From Haloferax elongans ATCC BAA-1513 (GTDB taxonomy: Archaea > Halobacteriota > Halobacteria > Halobacteriales > Haloferacaceae), in NCBI RefSeq assembly GCF_000336755.1, contig NZ_AOLK01000019.1, positions 62,001 through 126,000 of the forward strand: a stretch of 64,000 nucleotides of DNA, in the 5' to 3' direction. Made by a program: the position numbers and the translations under genes. Numbering within the stretch: the stretch's first letter is position 1; each line of letters opens with the position of its first letter. Positions 15,214 through 23,233 of the stretch are shown one piece after another. Under the pieces are notes generated by a model that saw nothing but the letters and a program-made list of their open reading frames with translations, was not told the origin of the DNA and searched no databases.

Positions 15214-15534
15214 ATGGCGCTTCCAACTGTCACGTGGATCTCGATGGCTATCGCCATCGTGGCGCTGCCTGGTGTTGCGAGCGTCGCGCTCGTCAAATCG
15301 CTGCGGTCTGAGGAGCGTAAACTGAGCCTTTTGAAAAAGCAAGACAAGGTCGACAGTTACTCGCCGCGCGCACTTGCGGAACTCCGCGACTGGGTGGAGG
15401 CCCACCCGAACGACCCGTACGCGCCAGTCGCCCGCGAGCGGTACAACGAGTGCGTCGAGACCCTTCGCGAGGTCGAAGAGCCGTATTACGACTGGTCTCC
15501 AGAGGAAATCGACCAACTAGACCGTCTCGACTAG
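15214..15534 (+). CDS. Single-span small partner of the SNF symporter
   Basis: A 106-residue protein that starts one base after the symporter stop, so the two are almost certainly co-translated. One membrane span near the N-terminus (about 5-28, TWISMAIAIVALPGVASVAL) is followed by a charged cytoplasmic tail with REWVEAHP-like and DWSPEEIDQLDRLD segments. Placement and topology recall the small subunits (MetS type) that some bacterial NSS transporters need, though it is about twice as long and I see no sequence match. Subunit role is inferred. Confidence 0.7.
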   Translation: MALPTVTWISMAIAIVALPGVASVALVKSLRSEERKLSLLKKQDKVDSYSPRALAELRDWVEAHPNDPYAPVARERYNECVETLREVEEPYYDWSPEEIDQLDRLD

Positions 15535-15561
15535 ACTACGGGTTGGCGACTCCACTTGCGA

Positions 15562-15585
15562 CCGGTCACAGTCGGGCGTGACCGG
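15562..15585 (+). terminator. Hairpin terminator candidate after the symporter pair
   Basis: CCGGTCAC-AGTCGGGC-GTGACCGG, a perfect 8-bp stem with an 8-base loop, followed by the pyrimidine-rich CCTCTCTATTTT. It begins 28 bases after the small-subunit stop. Confidence 0.6.
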
Positions 15586-15676
15586 CCTCTCTATTTTCGT
15601 CCCTGAGTGCTTACGATAGTCTGTCTGAGGGTTCCTTCGCGGTGCTTCGGGTTTCGGTGACGAATCTCGGTCCAAA

Positions 15677-15690
15677 CCTCCCATAATAGG
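15677..15690 (+). promoter_or_regulatory. CCTCCCATAATAGG box of the decayed symporter promoter
   Basis: It lies exactly 60 bases before the remnant ATG at 15737, copying the spacing of the intact symporter gene. As no other promoter is evident, it probably now drives the racemase gene at 15901. Confidence 0.6.
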
Positions 15691-15736
15691 AGATCTGTCT
15701 AATGAAGCGCTATCCCTGAATTTTGTTGGACTTACT

Positions 15737-15900
15737 ATGATATCTTCTGAAGTGCGCACGACGAGAAGCGAGTGGAAAAAGGCGATTTGGCTTCCTGATC
15801 GCGATACTGGGCACGCTGGCCGATGCGAAAGGCATCCGGCGGATGCCGTTTACATCGTGGTGGCTGGTCTGGTGGTCGATGACGATACGGTGGTATACGA
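15737..15900 (+). pseudogene. Remnant of the 5' end of a second SNF symporter gene
   Basis: The DNA aligns with the start of the symporter gene at 13740: ATGA, then GAGTGG, TTCCTGAT and CATCYGGCGGATGCCGTT are shared in order. After a one-base insertion near codon 15 the shifted frame reads R-F-G-F-L-I-A-I-L-G-T-L and then G-I-R-R-M-P-F-T-S, against R-F-G-F-L-M-A-M-L-G-A-M and N-I-W-R-M-P-F-T-T in the intact gene. A following piece (M-T-I-R-W-Y-T-N) matches a later segment (T-M-I-G-R-Y-T-S-N), so there is also an internal deletion. The remnant ends where the racemase ATG begins. Confidence 0.8.
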
Positions 15901-16917
15901 ATGAACTCAGAGATATCCATCGAAACGGTCGATACTCACACGGGGGGCGAACCCACTCGCATCGTGGTTGGCGGTCTCGACGAGTCCACGTTTGCTGGCG
16001 ACAGTGTCCGAGAACAGAGAGACGCGTTCGCCGAAACACACGACTGGATTCGAAGACTGTTGATGAAAGAGCCACGCGGCCACGACAACATGTTCGGTGC
16101 CGTCTTGGTCGAGCCACGGCGCGACGATGCAGATGTGGGCGTCTTTTTCATGGACAGCGAGGGCTATTTGGATATGTGTGGGCACGGGACTATCGGTGTC
16201 GTGTCTGCCCTCGTCGAGTTGGGACGCCTCCCTGCCCTGGATTCGGTTCAGGTCGAAACTCCTGCTGGACTCGTCGAGGCGGCCCCGAAGTACAGCGAGG
16301 GAGGCGTCGAGACAGCCTACAGTGAGGGCGGTGTCGAAGGCGTCACCATCCAGAACGTGCAGTCGTTCGTTTACGACGAGACGACGGTGTCAGTCTCCGC
16401 CGCAGACTCGCCGATTCACGTCGATATCGTCTACTCGGGGAACTTCTTCGCGCTGGTCGATAGCGAGCAACTCGGACTTCCCGTGACCACCGAGTACACG
16501 AGCGACTTCGTCGAACGTGGTCTCGAAATCCGAGCGGCCGTCAACGACAAACTCGATATCACCAATCCGCTCACCGGCGAGTCCGGTGCGGTTTCTATCT
16601 CCGAGATATACGAGACGAACCCCGATGTGGATCGAAGTGTCGTCGTCTTCGGAGATGGACAAGTCGACCGTTCCCCGTGTGGAACCGGAACGTGTGCGAA
16701 AATGACGCTCTTACACCACGAAGGGTTGCTCGAAGTCGGCGAACCGTATCCCCACGAGAGTATCGTCGGCACGCGCTTCGAGGGGCGACTCGTCGATGTC
16801 AAAGAGCGCGACGGCGTCACGCTGACCACACCGACGATAACTGGAACTGCTCGAATCACGGGTAAACACACCTTCGTGAAAGACCCGAAAGATTCGATTA
16901 CGGGCTTTAGCGTCTGA
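15901..16917 (+). CDS. Proline racemase / hydroxyproline epimerase family enzyme
   Basis: A 338-residue cytoplasmic enzyme. Both catalytic cysteines are present, C93 in MCGHGTIG and C260 in DRSPCGTGTC, so it should act by the two-base racemase/epimerase mechanism; the dehydratase branch of this family replaces the second Cys by Thr. It interconverts L- and D-proline or 4-hydroxyproline epimers. Residues 131-146 contain a tandem repeat, YSEGGVETA then YSEGGVEG, encoded with different synonymous codons. The start ATG at 15901 sits at the edge of the symporter remnant, so its promoter appears borrowed. The neighbouring transporters fit use of (hydroxy)proline. Confidence 0.9.
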   Translation: MNSEISIETVDTHTGGEPTRIVVGGLDESTFAGDSVREQRDAFAETHDWIRRLLMKEPRGHDNMFGAVLVEPRRDDADVGVFFMDSEGYLDMCGHGTIGVVSALVELGRLPALDSVQVETPAGLVEAAPKYSEGGVETAYSEGGVEGVTIQNVQSFVYDETTVSVSAADSPIHVDIVYSGNFFALVDSEQLGLPVTTEYTSDFVERGLEIRAAVNDKLDITNPLTGESGAVSISEIYETNPDVDRSVVVFGDGQVDRSPCGTGTCAKMTLLHHEGLLEVGEPYPHESIVGTRFEGRLVDVKERDGVTLTTPTITGTARITGKHTFVKDPKDSITGFSV

Positions 16918-16928
16918 CAACGACTACT

Positions 16929-16955
16929 GCCTCCCATGGGAGGCGGTCTTTATAA
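16929..16955 (+). promoter_or_regulatory. Palindromic CCTCCCATGGGAGG site with TATA box of the regulator gene
   Basis: GCCTCCCATGGGAGGC (16929-16944) is a perfect 16-bp palindrome. A TATA element TTTATAA follows at 16949-16955, 25 bases before the ATG at 16980, so the transcript is probably leaderless. The site is adjacent to the BRE/TATA, the usual place for activators of this class, and suggests autoregulation. Confidence 0.7.
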
Positions 16956-16979
16956 CCTACTCGCTAGATATGATAGTCC

Positions 16980-17708
16980 ATGTCCAAGGTTGGCACGCCC
17001 TCGGGTGGGTTCGCTGGCACGACTCGTCTCACGCTCAAAATTCGGCACCCGGACTGCTGGACACTCGAAGTAACGGAACAAACGAATGCCGGGATAGTCG
17101 CTCACACGGTGTACAACACACCTGGGAACACGGTGAAGGGCCATTTCACGGTGTACGCGGACAGAATTGAGGACATCGACGAATTCATCCAGGCTGCGAG
17201 GTCGTCCCGACTGACGGACTCCGTCTCGGAACTGAGCCCGCGACACGAGTTCGACAAGGACACTTCCAATATCGGCAATACGACCCGTGAACTGGTTGTC
17301 GAGTACGACCCGGCAAACAGCATGACCGACCTGCTTCTCGCACACGGCTTTGTCCACGACGCACCGGTTCGAGTCGACAATGGATGGGAGTACTGGCCCG
17401 TCATCGATACCGAGGGGCGAGAGCAACTCAAAGAACGAATCGACGCACTGGAAACAGAGGCGGACGCGGAAATCATCGTGACGAAGGTCACGTCTGTCGT
17501 GGACGCGAAGAACCACGTCAAACACCGCCAGGACAGGTTGTCGAACCGGCAACGCGAGGTGTTCGAACTTGCGTGTAAGCACAACTACTACGGCTGGCCG
17601 CGGGAGACCACCACGCGGGAGTTAGCGGAGGAGCTGGGCATCTCGAAAACGACGGTTCTCGAACACCTCCGAAAAGCGGAAGCGAAGCTTCTCGACCAGT
17701 ATCAGTGA
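16980..17708 (+). CDS. Bat-type HTH transcription regulator of the amino-acid cluster
   Basis: A 242-residue protein. The C-terminal HTH_10 region reads RLSNRQREVFELACKHNYYG, then TTRELAEELGISKTTVLEHL, the standard bacterio-opsin-activator-type fold. The N-terminal 170 residues form an alpha/beta sensor region without recognisable cofactor motifs. It lies between the racemase and the APC permease, has the strongest form of the CCTCCCAT palindrome in its own promoter, and is therefore the best candidate to bind that motif and control the symporter and racemase genes. Confidence 0.85.
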   Translation: MSKVGTPSGGFAGTTRLTLKIRHPDCWTLEVTEQTNAGIVAHTVYNTPGNTVKGHFTVYADRIEDIDEFIQAARSSRLTDSVSELSPRHEFDKDTSNIGNTTRELVVEYDPANSMTDLLLAHGFVHDAPVRVDNGWEYWPVIDTEGREQLKERIDALETEADAEIIVTKVTSVVDAKNHVKHRQDRLSNRQREVFELACKHNYYGWPRETTTRELAEELGISKTTVLEHLRKAEAKLLDQYQ

Positions 17709-18014
17709 CTCGTATGGGCGTCTGATATACGGCTGTGTAGTCCCTTGAGTTGGTTCGGGTCGGACGTTGTCGGTTGGTGGGTAGCGGTTGAGAATTGCCT
17801 GACTGTGCCGTCATCCCGCCGAGTCGTGGGAGCGTGCCACTGTCGGAGCGAGAATCACACGTACTAGTGTGTGAACTTCGCGGCGTACGCGCTCGGGGTC
17901 GCTTCTTTCTCCGGTGGCGTCGTCTTTATTCCGTTCGACGCCGCCCCAGTGACCGTTTGGCAGTCGGCCTGAGCTTATATACGTCTGACCATCGAATTGT
18001 CTCTGTGACCGTGT
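17709..18014. other. Intergenic region before the APC permease
   Basis: Non-coding by appearance. It contains the inverted repeat CACAC-GTACTAGT-GTGTG (17856-17873) and a TATA element TTATATACG near 17973-17981, about 35 bases before the permease ATG. No gene is supported. Confidence 0.6.
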
Positions 18015-19478
18015 ATGTCTGAGGACCAGAACCGAGTCGGGGAGGTGTCGAGCGAGTCACCGGGGACGCCGGTGTCGCCGGACCCGGCAGTCGACGTTGG
18101 GACGACAGCAGACGAGGTGACGGTCCTCGAAAGCGGGACGGAACTCGAACGAACAATCGACCTGCGCGGCGGGCTCGCCATCGGTGTCGGAACGATGGTC
18201 GGTGCGGGTATCTTCGTCTTTCCGGGGCTCGCAGCGGGGAACGCAGGCCCCGCAGCCTCGGTCTCGTTTGCTATCGGCGCGGTTATCGCGCTGTTGGTCG
18301 CGCTCCCGACGTCGGAGTTGGCGACGGCGATGCCGAAAAGCGGTGGTGGCTACTACTTCATCTCCCGTGGAATGGGTGCGTCGTTCGGGGCTGTCGTCGG
18401 CATCGGACTCTGGCTCGGACTCGTCTTCGCGTCGGCGTTCTACCTCGTCGGATTCGCACAGTACGCGATGGCCGTTTTCGCCGAAGTCGGCATTCCGGTC
18501 GCGTCGCTCGGGTCACTCCCGCTTATCCCGATTTTGGGAGTCGGATTCGGTATCCTTCTGACTGGGTTGAGCGTCTTCGGGACAGAGAATACGACGAAAC
18601 TCCAAAACGGCATCGTCAGTCTATTACTCGGTATTCTGGTCGTCTTTCTCTTGTACGGGAGCCTCGACACACTCGGTCTGTTCGGCCGTGAGACGGTTCC
18701 AGAGCAGTTCATGCCGTACGGCACGCTCAATATCTTCACCACGGCCGCACTGGTGTTCACGTCGTATCTCGGGTTCGCGCAAGTCGCGACCGTCGCGGGC
18801 GAGATAACGAAACCCAGTCGCAACCTCCCGCTCGCCATGGTCGGGTCGGTACTGGTCGTCGGCGTTCTGTACGTGATTACTATCGTCGTCTCGACTGGCG
18901 CGTTCGGAAGCGCGCGACTCGCCACGTTCGGTGAGACGGCAATCGTCGAAGTCGCGCGGTCGTACCTCGGCTTCCCGGGTGCTGTTGCGATTCTCATCGC
19001 AGGACTCCTCGCGACGGCATCCAGCGCCAACGCGTCGATTCTCAGTTCGTCGCGGGCGCTGTACGCACTCAGTAGGGACGCAATCGTTCCACCGCGTCTC
19101 GGGCGAGTCAACCTCAAATACGGAACGCCCCACATCGCGCTCGGTCTCGTCGGTGGACCGACGGTCGTGTTGGTCGCGGTGGGCCGAACCGAAGTCTTGG
19201 CCGAAGTCGCGTCGTTCCTGCACCTCGTGACGTACGGACTCATGTGCGTTGCGCTCATCGTCCTTCGCCGCTCGAACCCGGCGTGGTACAACCCAACGTT
19301 CACAGTTCCCGGATACCCCGTCGTCCCGATTCTCGGCGCACTGGCGAGTTTCGGACTTGTCGTCTTCATGCAGCCATTATCGCAGGCAATCGGCGTGGCC
19401 GTCGCGGTGGCCGCCGCTGTATGGTATCTCGGCTACGCACGAGATGTGCGTCTCAAGGGGGTGAAGACAGATGCCTGA
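18015..19478 (+). CDS. APC-superfamily amino-acid permease
   Basis: A 487-residue protein with a disordered acidic N-terminus of about 45 residues and 12 predicted membrane spans. The first span holds the APC signature [19 protein letters not shown], where the backbone of the unwound helix binds the amino-acid carboxylate; further family features are [12 protein letters not shown] and [20 protein letters not shown]. It ends eight bases inside the next gene, a UspA-like protein. Substrate unknown; haloarchaeal members are often annotated as cationic or neutral amino-acid carriers. Confidence 0.9.
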   Translation: MSEDQNRVGEVSSESPGTPVSPDPAVDVGTTADEVTVLESGTELERTIDLRGGLAIGVGTMVGAGIFVFPGLAAGNAGPAASVSFAIGAVIALLVALPTSELATAMPKSGGGYYFISRGMGASFGAVVGIGLWLGLVFASAFYLVGFAQYAMAVFAEVGIPVASLGSLPLIPILGVGFGILLTGLSVFGTENTTKLQNGIVSLLLGILVVFLLYGSLDTLGLFGRETVPEQFMPYGTLNIFTTAALVFTSYLGFAQVATVAGEITKPSRNLPLAMVGSVLVVGVLYVITIVVSTGAFGSARLATFGETAIVEVARSYLGFPGAVAILIAGLLATASSANASILSSSRALYALSRDAIVPPRLGRVNLKYGTPHIALGLVGGPTVVLVAVGRTEVLAEVASFLHLVTYGLMCVALIVLRRSNPAWYNPTFTVPGYPVVPILGALASFGLVVFMQPLSQAIGVAVAVAAAVWYLGYARDVRLKGVKTDA

Positions 19479-20202
19479 GGACGTTCGCGTGTTGGTTCCT
19501 GTCGCGATTCTCTCGGGACAGGTGATTCCCGAGCCACTGATTCGGTTCCTCTCTCGGGGGACTATCGTCGTCCTCGCGTATCACGAGATTCCAGAGCAGA
19601 CAGCCCCGGAACAGGCTCGTGAACAGTTCGAACCGAAAGCTCACGAGGAGCTTGCAGACCTGGTCGAAACGATTGAGTCACTCGGTGGGACAGCGGAAAC
19701 GCGGCTGGTGTTCACCCACGAGTCCGAGCAGACAATAGAGCGCGTTGCTACCGAAGCAGATTGCGACGTGGTGCTGCTCTCGAATCCCGCCCAGTCTGTC
19801 GAGCGTCTCATCGTCCCGGTCAAAGAACACATCTCCGTCGACCGCATCGCGACAGTCGTCTCGGCGTTGAGTCAGGACCCATCAATCGACATCACGCTGT
19901 TCCACGTCGCCACAGACGAGTCGGGGGTGGCTGACGGTGAGGACCTTCTCGGCGACGTCTCCGACGAACTCGTGGTCAGAGGAGTGCAGCGAGACAATCT
20001 CTCTCGGATGGTCACGGTTTCTTCGACTCCACTCCAGGCTATCGTCGACGCTGCAGATCACCACGACGTCATCGTCATGGGCGAAGAAGAACCAACGCTT
20101 CGGGGACGACTCTTCGGTGAGACGTCCGAACGAGTCGCTGAGCGTACCCTCAGCCCGGTACTGGTCGTACGGAACCCGACAGAACCGGACGAAGAGCAGT
20201 AG
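19471..20202 (+). CDS. UspA-domain partner protein of the APC permease
   Basis: A 243-residue soluble protein with two universal-stress-protein-like halves. The second half ends in the usual nucleotide-binding pattern, [17 protein letters not shown] and then [10 protein letters not shown]. Translation overlaps the permease stop by eight bases. Permease-UspA pairs of this sort are frequent in haloarchaea, where the UspA domain is taken to be a cytoplasmic regulatory partner of the carrier; this role is inference. Confidence 0.85.
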   Translation: MPEDVRVLVPVAILSGQVIPEPLIRFLSRGTIVVLAYHEIPEQTAPEQAREQFEPKAHEELADLVETIESLGGTAETRLVFTHESEQTIERVATEADCDVVLLSNPAQSVERLIVPVKEHISVDRIATVVSALSQDPSIDITLFHVATDESGVADGEDLLGDVSDELVVRGVQRDNLSRMVTVSSTPLQAIVDAADHHDVIVMGEEEPTLRGRLFGETSERVAERTLSPVLVVRNPTEPDEEQ

Positions 20203-20511
20203 GGTCTCTCGCTAGCCCTCGATTGACTCTCAGTATCGACGATAGCTTACGTGACTTATTATCACAATTCTACAGGTGGAGTGAGTCCTCAGAGCAAATT
20301 GGGATGTGTGAAAATTTTAAAATTTGTAGAATTTTTACGTTGCTATCTGATATATTCTATGATGGGTGGCAAAATTGAACCGGAATTTGGCAACTAGAAC
20401 TGTGTGGTCCGTCGTATGCCCCCGACTAGAACCCGAACTGTTTCTCATATTGTGGTAGAAAAACAATCACAATCGGGGGAGCGAGGAATCTCGTTCACCC
20501 CGAGACCGGCG
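20203..20511. other. AT-rich intergenic region downstream of the UspA gene
   Basis: Far lower in G/C than its flanks from 20250 to 20400 and free of plausible genes. It holds the first copy of an AT-rich element also found near 24073 and 45136. Both flanking genes end here (convergent), so it is not an obvious promoter. Confidence 0.6.
20310..20337. repeat. AT-rich element, copy A
   Basis: AAATTTTAAAATTTGTAGAA followed by TTTTTA. The core AAAATTTGTAGAA recurs at 24073-24117 (minus strand, twice) and, with one extra A, at 45136-45164. Confidence 0.6.
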
Positions 20512-21114
20512 TTACTCGCCGGTCGAGCAGTCGCACCCACCGCGCTCGACGAGGTCGTCGAACCCGTACTGTCTCCCGCAGTCAGTACAGAGTACCTGCA
20601 CGTCGACGAGGACGTCCGGTGAGCCGACTTCGAGGTCACCGTTATTTCCGGCAGATTCGATAGCACTCTCAGAGACAGCAGCCAAGCGTCCACGGAGACG
20701 CTGAACGCGCTCTGTCGGGTCGCTTCTGCGTCGCTCTTTCGAGGCACCGCGGAAGGTTGTCAGATACGTGTGGACCGCTTGATGAGAGACGAAGTCCGAG
20801 TCCAACTGGTCGACGTCGACGCCAGCGCGCTCGAGCCGCCCGCGCGCCCTCGTTCGCTCACCGCCCGTCACGTCGTCGTCCGTCAGCGCGTCGTACAGCG
20901 ACTCGACTTCACCGCTCAGGAGGTCGAGACCGGCGTCCATCGCCGCCGCCTGAAGCAGTTCGTGGTTGAACGATTCTGCGAGCGCTCGGAGACTCTCGGC
21001 TTCTTCGTCGTCAGTCCAGCGTTGTTCTAACTCCGCGCCCAACCCATCCAAATCGTACGATTGGATGAGGCGACCGACCTTCGAATTGGTTGGGTCTGGC
21101 CGTTTGTCAGTCAT
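20512..21114 (-). CDS. rdfA: Rod-determining factor RdfA-like protein
   Basis: A 200-residue acidic protein. It opens with K-V-G-R-L-I-Q-S-Y-D-L-D-G-L-G-A-E-L-E-Q and continues with L-T-D-D-D-V-T-G-G-E-R-T-R-A-R and FVSHQAVHTYLTTFRGA, the conserved blocks of the haloarchaeal RdfA family, known for controlling rod versus disk cell shape in Haloferax volcanii. The C-terminus has a possible metal site: C-T-D-C ... C-D-C. It is divergent from an SMC-like gene, the arrangement known for rdfA. A palindrome abuts its start codon. Confidence 0.85.
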   Translation of the reverse strand: MTDKRPDPTNSKVGRLIQSYDLDGLGAELEQRWTDDEEAESLRALAESFNHELLQAAAMDAGLDLLSGEVESLYDALTDDDVTGGERTRARGRLERAGVDVDQLDSDFVSHQAVHTYLTTFRGASKERRRSDPTERVQRLRGRLAAVSESAIESAGNNGDLEVGSPDVLVDVQVLCTDCGRQYGFDDLVERGGCDCSTGE

Positions 21115-21124
21115 ACACTAGTGT
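21115..21124. promoter_or_regulatory. ACACTAGTGT palindrome at the rdfA start
   Basis: A perfect 10-bp palindrome immediately upstream of the rdfA ATG, where the transcription start of a leaderless mRNA would be. Suggests repression or autoregulation. Confidence 0.5.
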
Positions 21125-21152
21125 GAGGGTGACGAGCCAAATAAGTGTGGCC

Positions 21153-21174
21153 ATTACACTTGTACCGGTGTAAT
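21153..21174. promoter_or_regulatory. ATTACAC-N8-GTGTAAT site between rdfA and the SMC-like gene
   Basis: A perfect 7-bp inverted repeat around TTGTACCG, just upstream of the TATA-like ACATTTATTT (21184-21193) of the SMC-like gene. Twenty-three of the 24 bases from 21151 recur at 44881 allowing for pyrimidine or purine swaps at two places. Confidence 0.7.
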
Positions 21175-21216
21175 CTTTTACAAACATTTATTTGTCGCGA
21201 GATGATGGATAAACGC

Positions 21217-23139
21217 ATGACTGTTACGAACCGTGTCGCCGACATCACGGTCACTGCACGGAACATCGGCGGCATCGAGGAAACTCAGGTGTCGTTCGAG
21301 CCCGGTATCACGATACTCGTGGGTCGAAACGCGACGAACCGAACGTCGTTCCTTCAGGCGGTCATGGCCGCGCTCGGAAGCGATAGAGCCTCGTTGAAGG
21401 CCGACGCAGACGAAGGTGACGTGTTGCTGACCATCGGCGACGAGACGTACACGCGATATCTCAAGCGAGAAGGGTCGAGCGTCGTCACACGGGGCGAACC
21501 GTACCTCTCTGACCCGGAACTTGCAGACCTCTTTGCGTTCCTCTTGGAGTCTAACGAGGCGCGTCAGGCCGTCGAACGTGGCGACGACCTTCGGGAACTC
21601 ATCATGCGGCCCGTCGATACGACCGCCATCGAAGCGCAGATTACGCAGTTGGAAGCCGAGCGACGACAAGTCGACGAGCAACTCGGTGAGAAGGACGCGG
21701 TAGAGCGGACTATCGGCGACTTAGAGCAGCGTGAGGCGGAACTCGAGACGAAAATTGACGACAGTCAGGAACGACTCGAAGCGCTGGAAGACGAAATCGA
21801 GTCGACAGAGCGCACCACCGAGTCCGAAGACGACGAACTACTCGACGAACTCAACGAACTGCGGTCGACGCTCGAAAACGTTCGGTTCCGACTCGAAACC
21901 GAACGACAGAGTCTCGAAGCGTTGCGAGACGACGAAGAAGACATCCGCGAAGCGCTCGACGAACTGCCCGAAGAGACCGCAGACTCGCCGGAGCAACTCG
22001 AATCGAAACTCGCAGACAAGCGCGAACGCGTTCGGTCGCTCGAATCGAAGATGAACGAGATTCAGAACATCGTTCGCGTGAACGAGTCGATGCTCGCGGA
22101 GACGGACGACGATATCGGGGATGCACTCCGCGACGACAACGGTAGAGGGGATGTGACCGATAAACTCCTCGCTGATGACCAAGTCGTCTGTTGGACCTGT
22201 GGTTCTGAGGTTTCTTCTGACACCATCGAATCGACTATCGAGCACTTGCAGTCGTACCGGGCGAGTTTGGCTTCCGACCGCCGGGACGCACGCGATGCGA
22301 TAGACGAACTCTCGTCGCGTCTCGACACGATAGAAGAGCGGCGAGAACGCCGGCGTGAACTCGACGCGCGACTCGAACAGACGCTCGCCGAACGAGACGA
22401 AACCGAGGCACGTATCGAGGAACTCGAATCCCGGCAGTCGACGCTTCGCGACGAGATTGAAGACATCGAAGCCGACGTCGAAGAGACCGACGACGAAGGC
22501 GACGAGTTAGTCGAGCTTCACTCGCAGGCAAACCGCGTCGAGCTCGAACTCGAACGACTCGAAGACGAGCGTGAGCGGGTTCGCGAGCGCCTCGACGAGG
22601 CCAGAGCCCGACACGAAGAACTGGAATCTCTCACGGGACGGCGCGAAGAGATAGACGAAGAGATTCGCGAACTCCGTGGTCGCATCGACCGAATCGAAGA
22701 GGAGGCAGTCGAGGCGTTCAACGACCACATGGAGCGCGTCCTCGACACGCTCGAGTACGAGAACATCGAACGCATCTGGATCGAACGCATCCACCAAGAG
22801 TCGACCGGGCGTGGGAAATCGGGCGAAAAGCGCGAGTTCAAGCTCCACATCGTCAGACAGACCGAAACGGGGTCGGTTTACGAAGACACTGTCCAGCACC
22901 TCAGCGAGAGCGAACGGGAAGTCATCGGTCTCGTCTTCGGACTCGCGGGCTATCTCGTCCACGATGTCGCCGAGCAACTCCCCTTCATCCTCCTCGACTC
23001 GCTGGAGGCTATCGACTCCGAACGTATCGCAGCACTGGTCGAGTATATCCACGAACACGCCGAATACGTCGTCGTCGCTCTCCTTCCCGAGGACGCGTCG
23101 GCACTCGACGACGACCACGAACGGGTCCTCGAAATCTAA
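21217..23139 (+). CDS. Archaeal SMC-related coiled-coil ATPase (Sph family)
   Basis: A 640-residue Rad50/SMC-like protein. The P-loop is the divergent GRNATNRTS (36-44) typical of this haloarchaeal family. Long coiled coils rich in Glu, Arg and Leu flank a zinc-hook-like C325-W-T-C328. The C-terminal lobe has a signature-like H-L-S-E-S-E-R-E-V-I-G-L-V-F-G-L and a Walker B-like PFILLDSLEAID. Paired divergently with rdfA, as in Haloferax volcanii where an Sph protein works with RdfA in cell-shape control. ATG 21217 is about 27 bases from the TATA-like element; in-frame ATGs at 21202 and 21205 are alternatives. Confidence 0.87.
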   Translation: MTVTNRVADITVTARNIGGIEETQVSFEPGITILVGRNATNRTSFLQAVMAALGSDRASLKADADEGDVLLTIGDETYTRYLKREGSSVVTRGEPYLSDPELADLFAFLLESNEARQAVERGDDLRELIMRPVDTTAIEAQITQLEAERRQVDEQLGEKDAVERTIGDLEQREAELETKIDDSQERLEALEDEIESTERTTESEDDELLDELNELRSTLENVRFRLETERQSLEALRDDEEDIREALDELPEETADSPEQLESKLADKRERVRSLESKMNEIQNIVRVNESMLAETDDDIGDALRDDNGRGDVTDKLLADDQVVCWTCGSEVSSDTIESTIEHLQSYRASLASDRRDARDAIDELSSRLDTIEERRERRRELDARLEQTLAERDETEARIEELESRQSTLRDEIEDIEADVEETDDEGDELVELHSQANRVELELERLEDERERVRERLDEARARHEELESLTGRREEIDEEIRELRGRIDRIEEEAVEAFNDHMERVLDTLEYENIERIWIERIHQESTGRGKSGEKREFKLHIVRQTETGSVYEDTVQHLSESEREVIGLVFGLAGYLVHDVAEQLPFILLDSLEAIDSERIAALVEYIHEHAEYVVVALLPEDASALDDDHERVLEI

Positions 23140-23233
23140 CGGAAAACCCGTTCGCACCTGATTCGATTCACCCGGTCCGATTCACCGACTCGACCCGGAC
23201 AACTCTCGTCTTGTTTTCTCGGAGACCAGTTGG

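Noticed and set aside
15901-16917. trans-3-hydroxyproline dehydratase as the function of the racemase-family gene
   Set aside because: That branch has Thr for the second cysteine; here both Cys (93 and 260) are present.
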